From positions 1 to 41,142 of the forward strand of contig NZ_AOFD01000041.1 in assembly GCF_000332815.1 (NCBI RefSeq): 41,142 nucleotides of DNA. Reading direction: 5' to 3'. Positions 25,122 through 35,089 of the stretch are shown piece by piece. The stretch's first letter is position 1, and each line of letters starts with the position of its first letter. The translations under genes and the position numbers were made by a program. The notes beneath the pieces were generated by a model. That model was not told where the DNA came from and ran no database searches. It saw only the letters and a list, made by a program, of their open reading frames with translations. This DNA comes from Arthrobacter nitrophenolicus (GTDB lineage Bacteria > Actinomycetota > Actinomycetes > Actinomycetales > Micrococcaceae).

Positions 25122-25550
25122 GTGTTTCTGGGCACGCACTCGCCACGTCTGGATGAAAAGGGACGGATCATTCTCCCCGCTAAGTTCCGCGAGGAACTTG
25201 CCAGCGGGCTGGTGCTCACGAGGGGCCAGGAACGATGCATCTACGTCTTCAGTGAGAAGGAATTTGCACGGGTCCATGAGCAGATGCGGGAGGCACCAAT
25301 CTCCTCCAAGCAGGCCCGTGACTACATCCGCGTTTTTCTCTCTGGAGCCTCTGACGAGGTACCTGACAAGCAGGGGCGCGTGACTATTCCACCCGCGCTC
25401 CGGGAGTACGCAGGACTCGGCAGGGAGCTTGCCGTTATCGGGGCGGGTTCGCGGGCCGAGATCTGGGACGCCCAGGCTTGGAATGAATACCTCGCTGAGA
25501 AGGAAACTGCCTTCTCGGAAACTGATGATCCCATTCCGGGCATTCTCTGA
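25122..25550 (+). CDS. mraZ: Transcriptional regulator MraZ
   Basis: Ring-forming AbrB-like DNA-binding protein that controls the division and cell wall operon; 142 residues. The two MraZ/SpoVT-AbrB repeats are [20 protein letters not shown] near residue 7 and [20 protein letters not shown] near residue 80, each with the conserved DxxGR. The start GTG 25122 ([15 protein letters not shown]) is standard although the ribosome-binding site is weak. A leader of about 60 bases separates it from the promoter. The 166-bp gap to rsmH shows no terminator, so transcription probably continues. Confidence 0.96.
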
Positions 25551-25716
25551 ATCCCCGGATAAGCAACAGGAGTTTCTTGGACGAGATCTCCAGCCGCCCA
25601 TCGGCTGGCCAACCTGACTCACTTCCCCGGAGCCAGGCGGGCGGGTCGATAGGCGCGGATGGGGATCTGGCCCAAGAAGCGGGTACGGCGACCACCACGG
25701 CGAGAAAGGACGAGGC

Positions 25717-26709
25717 ATGAACGAACAACCGAAGCCCACGTCCGAACGCCATGTGCCGGTCCTGCGGGACCGGTGCATCAATTTGCTGGCCCCGGGATTC
25801 GAGGCGGCCAGGCTGCGCGGCGAAACGCCCGTGGCAATAGATGCCACCCTTGGCATGGGCGGCCACTCCGAGGCGATGCTCCAGCGTTTCCCGGACCTCC
25901 ACCTCATCGGCATCGACCGGGATGAGGAAGCCCTGGCCCTCGCCGGGGAGCGCCTGGCGCCCTTCGAAGCCCGCACGGACCTGGTCCACGCCGTCTACGA
26001 CGAGATCCAGGACGTCCTCGAGGACCTGGGCGTGCCGGAAGTCCACGGAATCCTGATGGACCTGGGCGTTTCCTCACTGCAGCTCGACGAGCGGGAGCGC
26101 GGCTTCGCCTACTCCTTCGACGCCCCCCTTGACATGCGCATGGACACGAGCCGTGGCCAGACCGCCGCAGACGTGGTCAACAATTACAGCGAAGAAGAGC
26201 TGGTCAGGATCATCCGGAAGTGGGGCGAGGAGAAGTTCGCCGGCCGGATAGCCAACCGCATCGTCACCGCCCGGGCGGAGACACCCTTCACCACCACCGG
26301 GCAACTGGTGGACCAGATCCGTGCGGTTGTGCCGGCGGGGGCCGCGAAGTCCGGGGGACACCCGGCCAAGAGGACGTTCCAGGCCCTGCGCATCGAGGTT
26401 AACGAAGAACTCGATGTGCTGGAGCGGGCCGTCCCGGCAGCAGTCGACTCCACCGCATTGGGCGGGCGCATCGTCGTGATGTCCTACCACTCGCTGGAGG
26501 ACAAGATCGTGAAGAGCGTCTTCCAGTCCCGCTCCAAATCCTCGGCGCCCCTCGGCTTTCCCGTGGAGCTCGAGGAGCACAAACCGGAACTGAAAACCCT
26601 GACCAAAGGCACCGAGGTACCTACCGCCGCCGAAATCGCCGAAAATCCGCGGGCAGCCTCAGCAAGGCTGCGTGCGGCTGAACGAATCAGAGCCAGGAGA
26701 GCTGTATGA
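25717..26709 (+). CDS. rsmH: 16S rRNA (cytosine-1402-N4)-methyltransferase
   Basis: Methylates C1402 in the ribosomal P-site of 16S rRNA. 330 residues. The S-adenosylmethionine site is [20 protein letters not shown] with [30 protein letters not shown] and DAPLDMRMD are family hallmarks, and [14 protein letters not shown] and [15 protein letters not shown] form the C-terminal part. GAAAGGA lies upstream of ATG 25717. It overlaps ftsL by four bases (ATGA), so ftsL is probably translationally coupled. Confidence 0.97.
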   Translation: MNEQPKPTSERHVPVLRDRCINLLAPGFEAARLRGETPVAIDATLGMGGHSEAMLQRFPDLHLIGIDRDEEALALAGERLAPFEARTDLVHAVYDEIQDVLEDLGVPEVHGILMDLGVSSLQLDERERGFAYSFDAPLDMRMDTSRGQTAADVVNNYSEEELVRIIRKWGEEKFAGRIANRIVTARAETPFTTTGQLVDQIRAVVPAGAAKSGGHPAKRTFQALRIEVNEELDVLERAVPAAVDSTALGGRIVVMSYHSLEDKIVKSVFQSRSKSSAPLGFPVELEEHKPELKTLTKGTEVPTAAEIAENPRAASARLRAAERIRARRAV

Positions 26710-27407
26710 GCACCGCTGCCGTCAAGAACTTTCCCGTCGTCTCCGGCAGTTCGGCAGCCAGCAGCAGCCTGCCTGCAGGATCACCAGGTGCCGGCCGGAA
26801 GGGCCGCACGCCGCTCTCCGTGGTCCGCAGCATGCCCCGGAAGCGCCGCGCCCCCTTCGTGGTGCTGTGCTTTGCCTTGCTTGCCGTGGCGCTGATCGCT
26901 GTCCTGGTCCTGAACATCTCGGTCTCCACTGCGCAGTACCAGCTCGTGGAGCTGCGCGCCCGGCAGAGCACCCTGACCAAGCAGAACCAGGACCTCACCC
27001 AGCAGGTGCAGAACTTCGAGGCTCCGCAGAACCTGGCCGCCAAGGCCAAGGACCTGGGCATGGTGGCGTCCACCGTCAAGGGCCAGATCGATCTGTCCAC
27101 CCTGTCCGTGACGGGCAAGGCGACACCGGCAGTTAAGGGCGGCTCCGAGGGTGCAGTCATCCCTGCCCCGGCCGTCGCCGGCCAGCTCCTGGTGGTCCCG
27201 CCGGCAACAAAGGGGGAGCCGCTGGAGAGCCGCAAACCGGTGGAAGCGGCAGCGCCCGCAGCCCAAACGCCCGCCGCGGACGCTCCCGCCGGCCAGGCCC
27301 AGGAACAGACCCAGGCGCCGGCAGCTCCGCCCGCCCCGTCGGCACCCCCGGTTGAGCTTCATGGCGGCACGGTACCCGTGCCGCAGCAGAAGGTCCCGGG
27401 GCAGTAG
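26706..27407 (+). CDS. ftsL: Cell division protein FtsL
   Basis: Bitopic division protein that works with FtsQ and DivIC/FtsB to recruit and activate the septal synthase FtsW-FtsI. 233 residues. A basic cytoplasmic head ([11 protein letters not shown]) precedes the single membrane helix [20 protein letters not shown] (about 57-76). The extracellular part begins with a coiled coil, [20 protein letters not shown]. Identification rests on position between rsmH and ftsI plus this layout, since the family has little sequence conservation. The last 80 residues are Ala/Pro/Gln-rich and disordered, making it longer than typical FtsL. Confidence 0.88.
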   Translation: MSTAAVKNFPVVSGSSAASSSLPAGSPGAGRKGRTPLSVVRSMPRKRRAPFVVLCFALLAVALIAVLVLNISVSTAQYQLVELRARQSTLTKQNQDLTQQVQNFEAPQNLAAKAKDLGMVASTVKGQIDLSTLSVTGKATPAVKGGSEGAVIPAPAVAGQLLVVPPATKGEPLESRKPVEAAAPAAQTPAADAPAGQAQEQTQAPAAPPAPSAPPVELHGGTVPVPQQKVPGQ

Positions 27408-27454
27408 CCAGGACATCCGGCAGGTAACAGGGACTAACAGCAAGGAATTCCACG

Positions 27455-29245
27455 GTGGCGCAGAGGACCGGCAAACCGGCAGACAAGGTACCCAACGCCA
27501 CCCGGCGGCTGCGCCTGGGGCTCGGCATCATGCTGACCCTCCTGCTGGTGGTGGGCGGCAAGCTCTTCCTGGTCCAGGGACTGGATGTTGGCGGCATGGC
27601 AGCGGCCGCCCTCGACAAGCGGATGACCGAGACAGTCCTGCCGGCCGAGCGGGGAAGCATCCTGGACTCGAACGGCACCGTCCTGGCCAACAGCGTCATC
27701 CGCTACAACGTGGTGGTGGACCAGCGGGTCAACACGAAGACCGAAACCTTCAAGCGGCTCGACGAAGCCAACGAAAAGCTGGTGGACGTGTCCCGGGACC
27801 AGGGGCTCACCGAATTAGCTGCCGCCCTGGGGATGGACAAGGACGCCATCCGTGAAGCCGTGACCGGTGAACGGCCCTACTACATCGTGGCCAAGGACGT
27901 GAAGCCGGACGTTGAAGACCGCATCTCGAAACTGCAGATCCCGGGCATCGTCACGGAAGGCGTCAGCAAGCGCGTTTATCCCAACGGTTCCGTGGCCGGC
28001 GGCATTATCGGCTTCCTGAAGGACGGCAGCACCGGCCAGGCAGGCATCGAGCAGACCCAGGATGAACTTCTTCGGGGCAAGGACGGCAAGCGGCTCTTCG
28101 AGATCGGGGCGGACGGCCTGCGGATCCCGGTCGGCATGGACGAACTGACGCCGCCGCAGGACGGCAAGGACATCAAGCTCACCATCAACTCGGATCTTCA
28201 GTACTTCGCCCAGCAGGCCATCCAAAGCCAGTCGGACAAGCTCGGCGCCGAGTGGGGCAGCATCATCGTGATGGATGCCAAGACGGGGGACCTGGTGGCC
28301 ATGGCGGACACCAATGCCCCGGACCCCAATGATCCCGGCAGGGTGGCCGCCAAGGACCGCGGAGTGCGGGCCGTCACGGCCGCCTACGAGCCCGGATCCG
28401 TACAGAAGATGATGACGGTTGCCGCCCTGATCGAGGAGGGAAAAGCCAGTCCGCTGGACACGTTCACCCTGGGTCCCTCCTACACCGTGGACGGCCAGAC
28501 GTTCAGCGACTCCTTCGCCCACGGCACTGAGGAACGGACCCTGGCCGGCATCCTGGGCTATTCGATGAACACCGGCACGGTGATGGCCGGGCAGCGGCTC
28601 AGCAAGCAACAGCGTTACGAATGGCTGCAGAAGTTCGGTATCGGCGAGGCGCCGGACATCGGGCTTCCCGCCGAAGCGTCCGGCATCCTGACCCCCTGGG
28701 AGCAATGGGACGGCCGGCAGGAATACACGGTCCTGTTCGGGCAGGGGGTGTCCCAGTCCACCCTGCAGACGGTGCGGGCGTTCCAGTCCATTGCCAACAA
28801 CGGGGTCATGCTCCAGCCGCGCCTGATCGACTCCTATGTTTCGCCCGACGGCGCGGAGGAGAAGGTGCCCGCAGCGCCCTCGCGGCGGATCGTTTCGGAA
28901 GACACGGCCGAGCAGGTCCAGGACATCCTGGAGAGCGCCGTCACCGAAGGCCAGATCAAGGATGCCGGCATTGACGGCTACCGCGTGGGGGCGAAGACGG
29001 GCACCTCGGAGTCACCGTGCGATGACGGCGCCGGCTACTGCGGCTACACGGCCTCCCTGGTGGGCATGGCCCCCATGGATGATCCGCGGTTTATTGTTGA
29101 GGTGGTACTCCAGCGGCCCAAGGGCAGCATCTACGGGATTACCAACGGGCCGGTCTTCCGGTCGGTGATGAGCCAGGCACTGCGGACCTACAACGTCCAG
29201 CCGTCCACCGGCGAGCCGGCCAGGCTGCCCCAGTTCGCCAAGTAG
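27455..29245 (+). CDS. ftsI: Septal peptidoglycan transpeptidase (class B PBP3)
   Basis: Cross-links peptidoglycan at the division septum with FtsW. 596 residues. The start GTG 27455 has AAGGA 8 bases upstream. A short cytoplasmic tail, then the membrane anchor RLGLGIMLTLLLVVGGKLFL (about 20-38). The dimerisation domain contains ERGSILDSNGTVLA. The transpeptidase motifs are SVQK with Ser315 and Lys318, SMN at 370-372, and KTG at 514-516. No PASTA repeats follow, unlike some Gram-positive class B enzymes. The gene is intact and full length. Confidence 0.96.
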   Translation: MAQRTGKPADKVPNATRRLRLGLGIMLTLLLVVGGKLFLVQGLDVGGMAAAALDKRMTETVLPAERGSILDSNGTVLANSVIRYNVVVDQRVNTKTETFKRLDEANEKLVDVSRDQGLTELAAALGMDKDAIREAVTGERPYYIVAKDVKPDVEDRISKLQIPGIVTEGVSKRVYPNGSVAGGIIGFLKDGSTGQAGIEQTQDELLRGKDGKRLFEIGADGLRIPVGMDELTPPQDGKDIKLTINSDLQYFAQQAIQSQSDKLGAEWGSIIVMDAKTGDLVAMADTNAPDPNDPGRVAAKDRGVRAVTAAYEPGSVQKMMTVAALIEEGKASPLDTFTLGPSYTVDGQTFSDSFAHGTEERTLAGILGYSMNTGTVMAGQRLSKQQRYEWLQKFGIGEAPDIGLPAEASGILTPWEQWDGRQEYTVLFGQGVSQSTLQTVRAFQSIANNGVMLQPRLIDSYVSPDGAEEKVPAAPSRRIVSEDTAEQVQDILESAVTEGQIKDAGIDGYRVGAKTGTSESPCDDGAGYCGYTASLVGMAPMDDPRFIVEVVLQRPKGSIYGITNGPVFRSVMSQALRTYNVQPSTGEPARLPQFAK

Positions 29246-29301
29246 CATCCCGGCCTGGAGCCCGGACCAGCAGCCCGCTGATCCGGTCCCCTCTGCGCCG
29301 G

Positions 29302-29312
29302 CCACTTTCCAC
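29302..29312 (-). promoter_or_regulatory. GTGGAAAGTGG element before murE
   Basis: CCACTTTCCAC, the reverse complement of GTGGAAAGTGG, 20 bases before the murE start. It shares the AAAGTGG core with the mraZ boxes and their inverted copies. The short ftsI-murE gap holds nothing else recognisable apart from the ribosome-binding site. Confidence 0.4.
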
Positions 29313-29331
29313 TAGCACCATCGGAGATCCC

Positions 29332-30958
29332 TTGTCTGAGTTCACCCCGCCCCAGGACAGCGCCGCTCCTGCCACCAATGCCCGGTTCCGGCCTTCGGCC
29401 GTGGAGGCGCTGCCGCTCGGCAGCATTGGTGACGCTGTGGGTGTCAGCGTTCCCGGACCTGATGCGGAAACATCAGTGACCGGCATCTCCCTTGACTCCC
29501 GGGCAGTGGAACCTGGCGATCTCTACGTTGCGCTTCCCGGCGCCGCCCGCCATGGCGCCGATTTCGCTGCCCAGGCGATTGAGGCGGGGACGGTGGCGGT
29601 GCTGACGGATGAGGCCGGCGCGCGGATGCTGGCATTGTCCGCAGATACGCCGGTGCCCGTGCTGGTCGTGGACGCCCCGCGCAATGTGGTGGGGCCGTTG
29701 TCGGCCCTGATCTACCGCAGCCAGTCAGGTGCCGACCGGTCCCTGCAGCTGTTCGGTGTCACCGGCACGAACGGCAAGACCACCACCACGTACTTCATCA
29801 CCTCCCTGCTGGCCGCCCTTGGCAAGCGGGCCGGGCTGATCGGCACCATCGAAATCCTAGCCGGCGGCGACCCCATTCCAAGCCTGCTCACCACGCCGGA
29901 GTCGACCGACGTGCACGGGCTGCTGGCGCTGATGCGCGAACGGGGACTGGCCGCCGCTGCCATGGAGGTCTCCTCCCACGCCATCTCCTACCAGCGGGTG
30001 GACGGTCTGATGTTCGACGTCGCCGGCTTCACCAACCTCACGCAGGACCACCTCGACCTGCACCACACCATGGACGACTACTTCGCCACCAAGGCTGAGC
30101 TGTTCACGCCCGGCAGGCACGCAAGGCTGTTGTGACGGTCGACGACGAGTGGGGCCGGCGCCTTGCCGGCGCCACGGCGGTGCCGGTCACCACCCTCGGC
30201 ACCGTGCCGGGGACTGCCGCGGACTGGACAGTCGCCTCGGCCTCCCCGCGCGGACTGGGCACGGAGTTCACGCTTCACGGTCCACAGGGCACCGAACTGC
30301 GCCTCCACACCGGCCTTCCCGGAAGCTTCAACGTGGCCAACGCCGCCCTCGCGGCACTCATGGTGCTCCAGTCCGGCGTGGAACCCGCGGACCTGCAGGC
30401 AGCCCTGGACGCCGCGGATCCCTTCACCGTGGCGGTCCCCGGCCGCATGCAGCTGATCTCTGGGGAACCGGCTGCGGTGGTGGACTTCGCGCACAACACC
30501 GATGCGCTGGCAAGGGCCCTGGAGGCGGTCCGTTCGCCGCAGCGGATTCCCGGCTCATCGTGGTCTTCGGCGCCACCGGGCAGCGGGACCAGGGCAAGCG
30601 GCCGGCAATGGGTGCCATCGCGGCGCGGCTTGCGGACACCGTCATCGTCACCGACGACGACCCCCACGACGAGGACGCGGCCGCCATCCGCCGGGACGTC
30701 CTGGCCGGGGCGCAGGAGGAGAAGGCCAGCGAGGGCCTGACGTGCGAACTGCTGGAGGTGTTTCCCCGTGACGAGGCGATCCGCCGGGCAGTGGAGCTTG
30801 CGCGGCCGCAGGACACCATTCTTGTTGCAGGACGCGGCCACGAGGTCTGGCAGGAAGTGAAGGGCGTCAACCTTGCCCTCGATGACCGGGTGGAACTGCG
30901 GAGCGCCTTGACAGCCAGGGGATTCAACGTTCTCCAAGACGACCGGATAGAGTCCTAG
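29332..30958 (+). CDS. murE: UDP-MurNAc-tripeptide synthetase MurE (two apparent frameshifts)
   Basis: Adds the third amino acid to the peptidoglycan precursor. The start is TTG 29332 after GGAG. ATP motif: [20 protein letters not shown]; substrate motifs: LTTPESTDVHG and MEVSSHAISYQRVDG. Two breaks: one base at 30121-30123 restores HAKAVVTVDDEWGRRLAG, and one G at 30540-30543 restores RSPQADSRLIVVFGATGQRD. The repaired length is 542 residues. The substrate-selecting motif reads DDDPHDED, not the DNPR that binds meso-diaminopimelate, so the product is probably the L-lysine tripeptide, as expected for Arthrobacter relatives. It ends six bases before murF. Confidence 0.92.
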
Positions 30959-30964
30959 ACCGAG

Positions 30965-32427
30965 ATGATTGCATTTACTGCGGCGGAGATCGCCGAAATC
31001 ACCAGCGGGCGCCTGGACGCCGATCCCGGAATCACGCCCCTTACGGTGGTTACGGATTCACGCGAAGCCACAACAGGTTCGCTTTACGTCGCAAAGCCGG
31101 GCGAGTTCGCGGACGGCCACGACTTCCTCCCGGCTGCTTTTGAAGCCGGGGCTGTCCTGGCCCTTGCCGAGCGGCCCGTGGCCGGGCCGGATGGGCTTCC
31201 ATACCCCTCCATCCTGGTTCCCGACGCCGTCCTGGCAATGGGTGCGCTGGCGGCAGAGGCCGTCCGCAGGATCCGTGCGGCGAGGGCTGCAGCAGGCGGG
31301 AAACTGACAGTGGTGGGCATCACCGGCTCCGCCGGAAAGACCACCACCAAGGACCTGCTTGCCGGAATTTTCTCGGCCCACGGCAACACCGTGGCGCCTC
31401 AGGGGTCCTACAACGGCGAGGTCGGAGTGCCGCTCACCGTGTTCCGTGCGGACACCGACACCCGCTACCTGGTGATCGAGATGGGTGCCACCGGCATCGG
31501 ACACATCCGCTACCTGGCTGAGATGGTCAAGCCTGACATCGGGGTTGTCCTCGGCGTCGGGACCGCGCATGCCGGCGAATTCGGGGGAGTGGAGAACATT
31601 GCCCTCGCCAAGGGCGAGATGGTAGAAGGCCTTTCCGCCGCCGGAACGGCCATCATCAACCTCGACGACGACAGGGTGGCCGCCATGCGCAGCCGCACCA
31701 CGGCTAAGGTGCTCGGCTTCTCCGCCGAAGGTCGCGACGACGCCGCCGTCCAGGCCCTCAATGCGGACACCAACGCCGGCGGCAATCCGGAGTTCGACCT
31801 CCTGCTGCCGGACGGTGACGGGCCGCACCACGTCTCCAGCCGCCTCATCGGCTCCCACCACACGGGCAACCTCCTTGCAGCGGCTGCCGCGGCCTTCGCC
31901 GCAGGCATCCCCGGCGCGGACATCGCCTCCGGGCTGAGCAGCCAGACGGCCGCCAGCCGCTGGCGGATGGAACGGACCGAGCGTGCCGACGGCGTCACCG
32001 TCATCAACGACGCTACAACGCAAACCCCGAATCCATGCGGGCCGCCCTCCGGACCCTTGCCGACCTGGGGCGCGGGCGGCGCACGTGGGCCGTCCTCGGC
32101 GCCATGCTTGAACTCGGGGACGACTCCATCCGGGAACACACCGCCGTTGGCACCCAGGTGGTCCGGCTCAACATCTCCCGGCTGGTAGTGGTGGGCCGCG
32201 AAGCGCGCCCGCTTTACGTTTCCGCCGTGCAGGAAGGGTCCTGGGGGGACGAATGCATCTTCACGGAGACCGCCGAGGAAGCCTTCGAACTCCTGAACGC
32301 GGAACTCCAGCCCGGGGACCTGGTGCTGTTCAAGTCCTCCAACAGCGTGGGACTGCGCCATTTGGGCGATCGGATAGCATTACCCCCAACCCGCCAACCC
32401 GCCGATGAAAGGAGCACTCTGCTGTGA
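30965..32427 (+). CDS. murF: UDP-MurNAc-tripeptide D-Ala-D-Ala ligase MurF (apparent frameshift)
   Basis: Adds D-alanyl-D-alanine to complete the pentapeptide. ATP-binding motif: [20 protein letters not shown]; then [20 protein letters not shown], where SYNxExGxP is the MurF signature. Near the 3' third the frame breaks within the conserved [19 protein letters not shown]; one base restored at 32012-32014 recovers it exactly. The tail then includes [20 protein letters not shown]. The repaired length is 487 residues, normal. It overlaps mraY by four bases (GTGA). Confidence 0.93.
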
Positions 32428-33532
32428 TTGCACTTTTGATCGCGCCGGGCTCGCCCTGCTGTGCGCCCTGGTGGGAACACCGCTCTTTATCCGGCTCCTG
32501 GTCCGCCGCGGCTACGGCCAGTTCATCCGCGACGACGGTCCTACCTCGCACCACACCAAGCGCGGAACACCCACCATGGGCGGAACAGTCGTGGTGGCAG
32601 CAGTCCTGCTGGCCTACGGACTCACCCACCTCATCATGTTCATGATGAATCCGGACTCACCCGGTCCGTCCGCGTCGGCCCTCATCCTGCTCTTCCTGAT
32701 GGTGGGAATGGGGCTCGTCGGCTTCCTTGACGACTTCATCAAGATTTCGCGGCAACGCAGCCTGGGCCTCAACGCCAAGGCTAAGCTCATCCTGCAGGCC
32801 GCGGTGGGCATCATCTTTGCCGTGCTGGCCCTCAACTTTCCGAACGAGGACGGCCTGGCGCCGGCGTCCACCAAGATCTCGCTGGTCCGGGACTTGCCCT
32901 GGCTGGACCTGGCTTTCGGCGGAACCGTCCTGGGCGCCATCCTCTTCGTGATCTGGTCCAACCTGATCGTCACGGCCGCCACCAATGGCGTCAACCTCAC
33001 GGACGGCCTCGATGGGCTGGCGGCCGGTGCTTCCGTCATGGTCTTCGGCGCCTACACCCTGATGGGCATCTGGCAAAGCAACCAGGCCTGCGGTTCCCCG
33101 AGGGAAGCCGGCAGCGGCTGCTACTCCGTGCGGGACCCCCTTGACCTCGCGCTGCTGGCGGCCATCATGAGCGCGGCCCTGGTGGGCTTCCTCTGGTGGA
33201 ACACTTCACCGGCCAAGATCTTCATGGGCGACACCGGATCGCTTGCCATCGGCGGCGCCATCGCCGGCTTCGCCATCCTGTCCCGGACCGAACTGCTGCT
33301 TGGAATCATCGGCGGCCTCTTCGTCCTGATCACCCTGTCCGTCATCATCCAAGTGGGCTACTTCAAGGCCACCGGAGGCAAACGCGTCTTCAAAATGGCA
33401 CCGCTGCAGCACCATTTCGAACTCAAGGGCTGGGCGGAAGTGACGGTGGTGGTCCGTTTCTGGATCCTGGGCGGACTGTTCGTGGCCGTGGGCCTTGGCA
33501 TCTTCTACGCTGAATGGGTTGTATTGCTGTGA
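32424..33532 (+). CDS. mraY: Phospho-MurNAc-pentapeptide transferase MraY (apparent frameshift)
   Basis: Integral membrane enzyme that makes lipid I from UDP-MurNAc-pentapeptide and undecaprenyl phosphate. The true start is GTG 32424, overlapping the murF stop; one base restored at 32440-32443 turns the first 20 residues into [20 protein letters not shown], the first membrane helix, and leads to [20 protein letters not shown]. The active-site motifs are [20 protein letters not shown] and [19 protein letters not shown]. About ten hydrophobic helices are visible. The repaired length is 369 residues. It overlaps murD by four bases. Confidence 0.94.
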
Positions 33533-35087
33533 CCGTTTCCCCCCGCCTGCAGAACCTCGTTTCCTGGGACTCCGACTGGAGCGGCCTGCGCGTGGCCGTC
33601 ACCGGCATCGGCGTTTCAGGCTTCGCTGCGGCCGACACCCTGATCGAACTGGGTGCCCGCGTGGTGGTGGTGGACGCCGCCACCACCGAGAAAGCCAAAG
33701 CCCATGCCGAGACCCTGAAGATCGTCGGCGCAGCCGATGTCCTGCTGGGGGAGGACGCAGTCACCCGGATCCCCCGGATCGACGGCGAACTTCCGGAGCT
33801 TATTGTCACCTCGCCGGGCTGGCGGCCCGACCAGGCGCTCCTCGCTGCCGCGGCCCGTGCCCACATCCCCGTCTGGGGCGACGTGGAGCTTGCCTGGCGG
33901 GTACGGACCAGGGAAGGCCGGAAGACCGCCGACTGGCTCGCCATCACCGGCACCAACGGGAAGACCACCACGGTGGGCCTCACCGAGTCGATGCTCCGCG
34001 CGGCCGGCCTCAAAGCCATCGCCGTGGGAAACGTGGGCACGCCCATCCTCGATGCCATCCGGGACCCCGTAGAGTACGACGTCTTCGCTGTCGAACTGTC
34101 CAGCTTCCAGCTGCACTGGCCGAATCGCTCTCCCCGGTGGCAAGCGTCTGCCTCAACGTCGCCGAAGACCATGTGGACTGGCATGGCTCGTACGACTCGT
34201 ACCTGGCGGACAAGGCAAAGGTCTACGAGCAGACCCAAAAAGCCTGCCTGTACAACGCCGAACAGTTTGAGACCGAGCGCATGGTGGAGAACGCCGACGT
34301 CGTGGAAGGATGCCGGGCCATCGGGTTCACCACGGTCACGCCCGCCATCAGCATGCTCGGCGTGGTTGAAGGGCTCCTGGTGGACCGGGCCTTCATCGAG
34401 GAACGCAAGGACAGCGCGGCCGAGCTCGCGTCGATGAAGGACCTCGGCGCCTTCGCGCCCCGCCACATGGTGGCCAACGCCCTCGCTGCCGCCGGACTGG
34501 TCCGTGCCTACGGGGTGGATGCAGCCGCCGTGCGGCAGGGCATCCGGGACTACATCCCCGGGGACCACCGCATCCAGCCCGTGGCCCGCCACAACGGCGT
34601 GCTCTGGGTCAACGATTCCAAGGCCACCAACCCGCACGCGGCCTCGGCCTCCCTTGCCGCCTTCACCAATGTGGTCTGGATAGCGGGGGGCATGTCGAAG
34701 GGCGTCTCCTATGACGACCTGGTGCGTGAGCACGCCTCCCGGCTGAAAGCCGTGGTGCTGATCGGCAAGGACACCTCGGTCCTCACCGCCGCCCTCCAGC
34801 GACACGCGCCGGATGTCCCGGTGATCGAGGCCGTACCGGGCGACACTGAAGAAGTGCAGACTGCCGCAGCGGGTGCCGACGAATCAGGTTCCCCCTTGTC
34901 CGGGGAACAGGTAATGTCGCTGGCCGTTGCGTCCGCCGCCCGGCAGGCCGCCTCCGGCGACACCGTGCTGATGGCTCCGGCAGCTGCTTCCATGGATCAG
35001 TTCTCTTCCTATGCTCACCGTGGTGACACATTCATCGCAGCTGTCCGCGGGCTGGTGGAAGGGCAGGGACAGACCGGCGAGGAGTAA
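33529..35087 (+). CDS. murD: UDP-MurNAc-L-alanine:D-glutamate ligase MurD (apparent frameshift)
   Basis: Adds D-glutamate to UDP-MurNAc-L-alanine. The start GTG 33529 overlaps the mraY stop (GTGA); ATG 33514 is possible but overlaps more. N-terminal Rossmann motif: [23 protein letters not shown] motif: [19 protein letters not shown]. The frame breaks right after [10 protein letters not shown]; one G restored at 34118-34121 yields [20 protein letters not shown]. Then [20 protein letters not shown] follows, a MurD signature. The repaired length is 519 residues, slightly long for the family because of an inserted stretch near [14 protein letters not shown] and an extended region before [12 protein letters not shown]. 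Confidence 0.93.
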
Positions 35088-35089
35088 GA

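Noticed and set aside
24370..25383. A 337-codon open frame running from the DUF3040 gene across the terminator into mraZ
   Set aside because: It exists only because of the single-base loss near 24706-24708; the extended part crosses a strong terminator and the mraZ promoter and has no coding character.
30121..34121. Programmed ribosomal frameshifting as an explanation of the broken mur genes
   Set aside because: No consistent slippery heptamer or downstream pseudoknot is visible, twelve sites would be needed including two in murE, and orthologues are normally encoded in one frame.
33423..34805. Long minus-strand open frame (460 codons) opposite murD
   Set aside because: High GC creates long antisense frames; murD motifs on the plus strand are conserved and unambiguous.
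33495..35087. An alternative long frame for murD beginning inside mraY
   Set aside because: Its first 200 residues are out-of-frame Arg-rich sequence; only its second half is real MurD.
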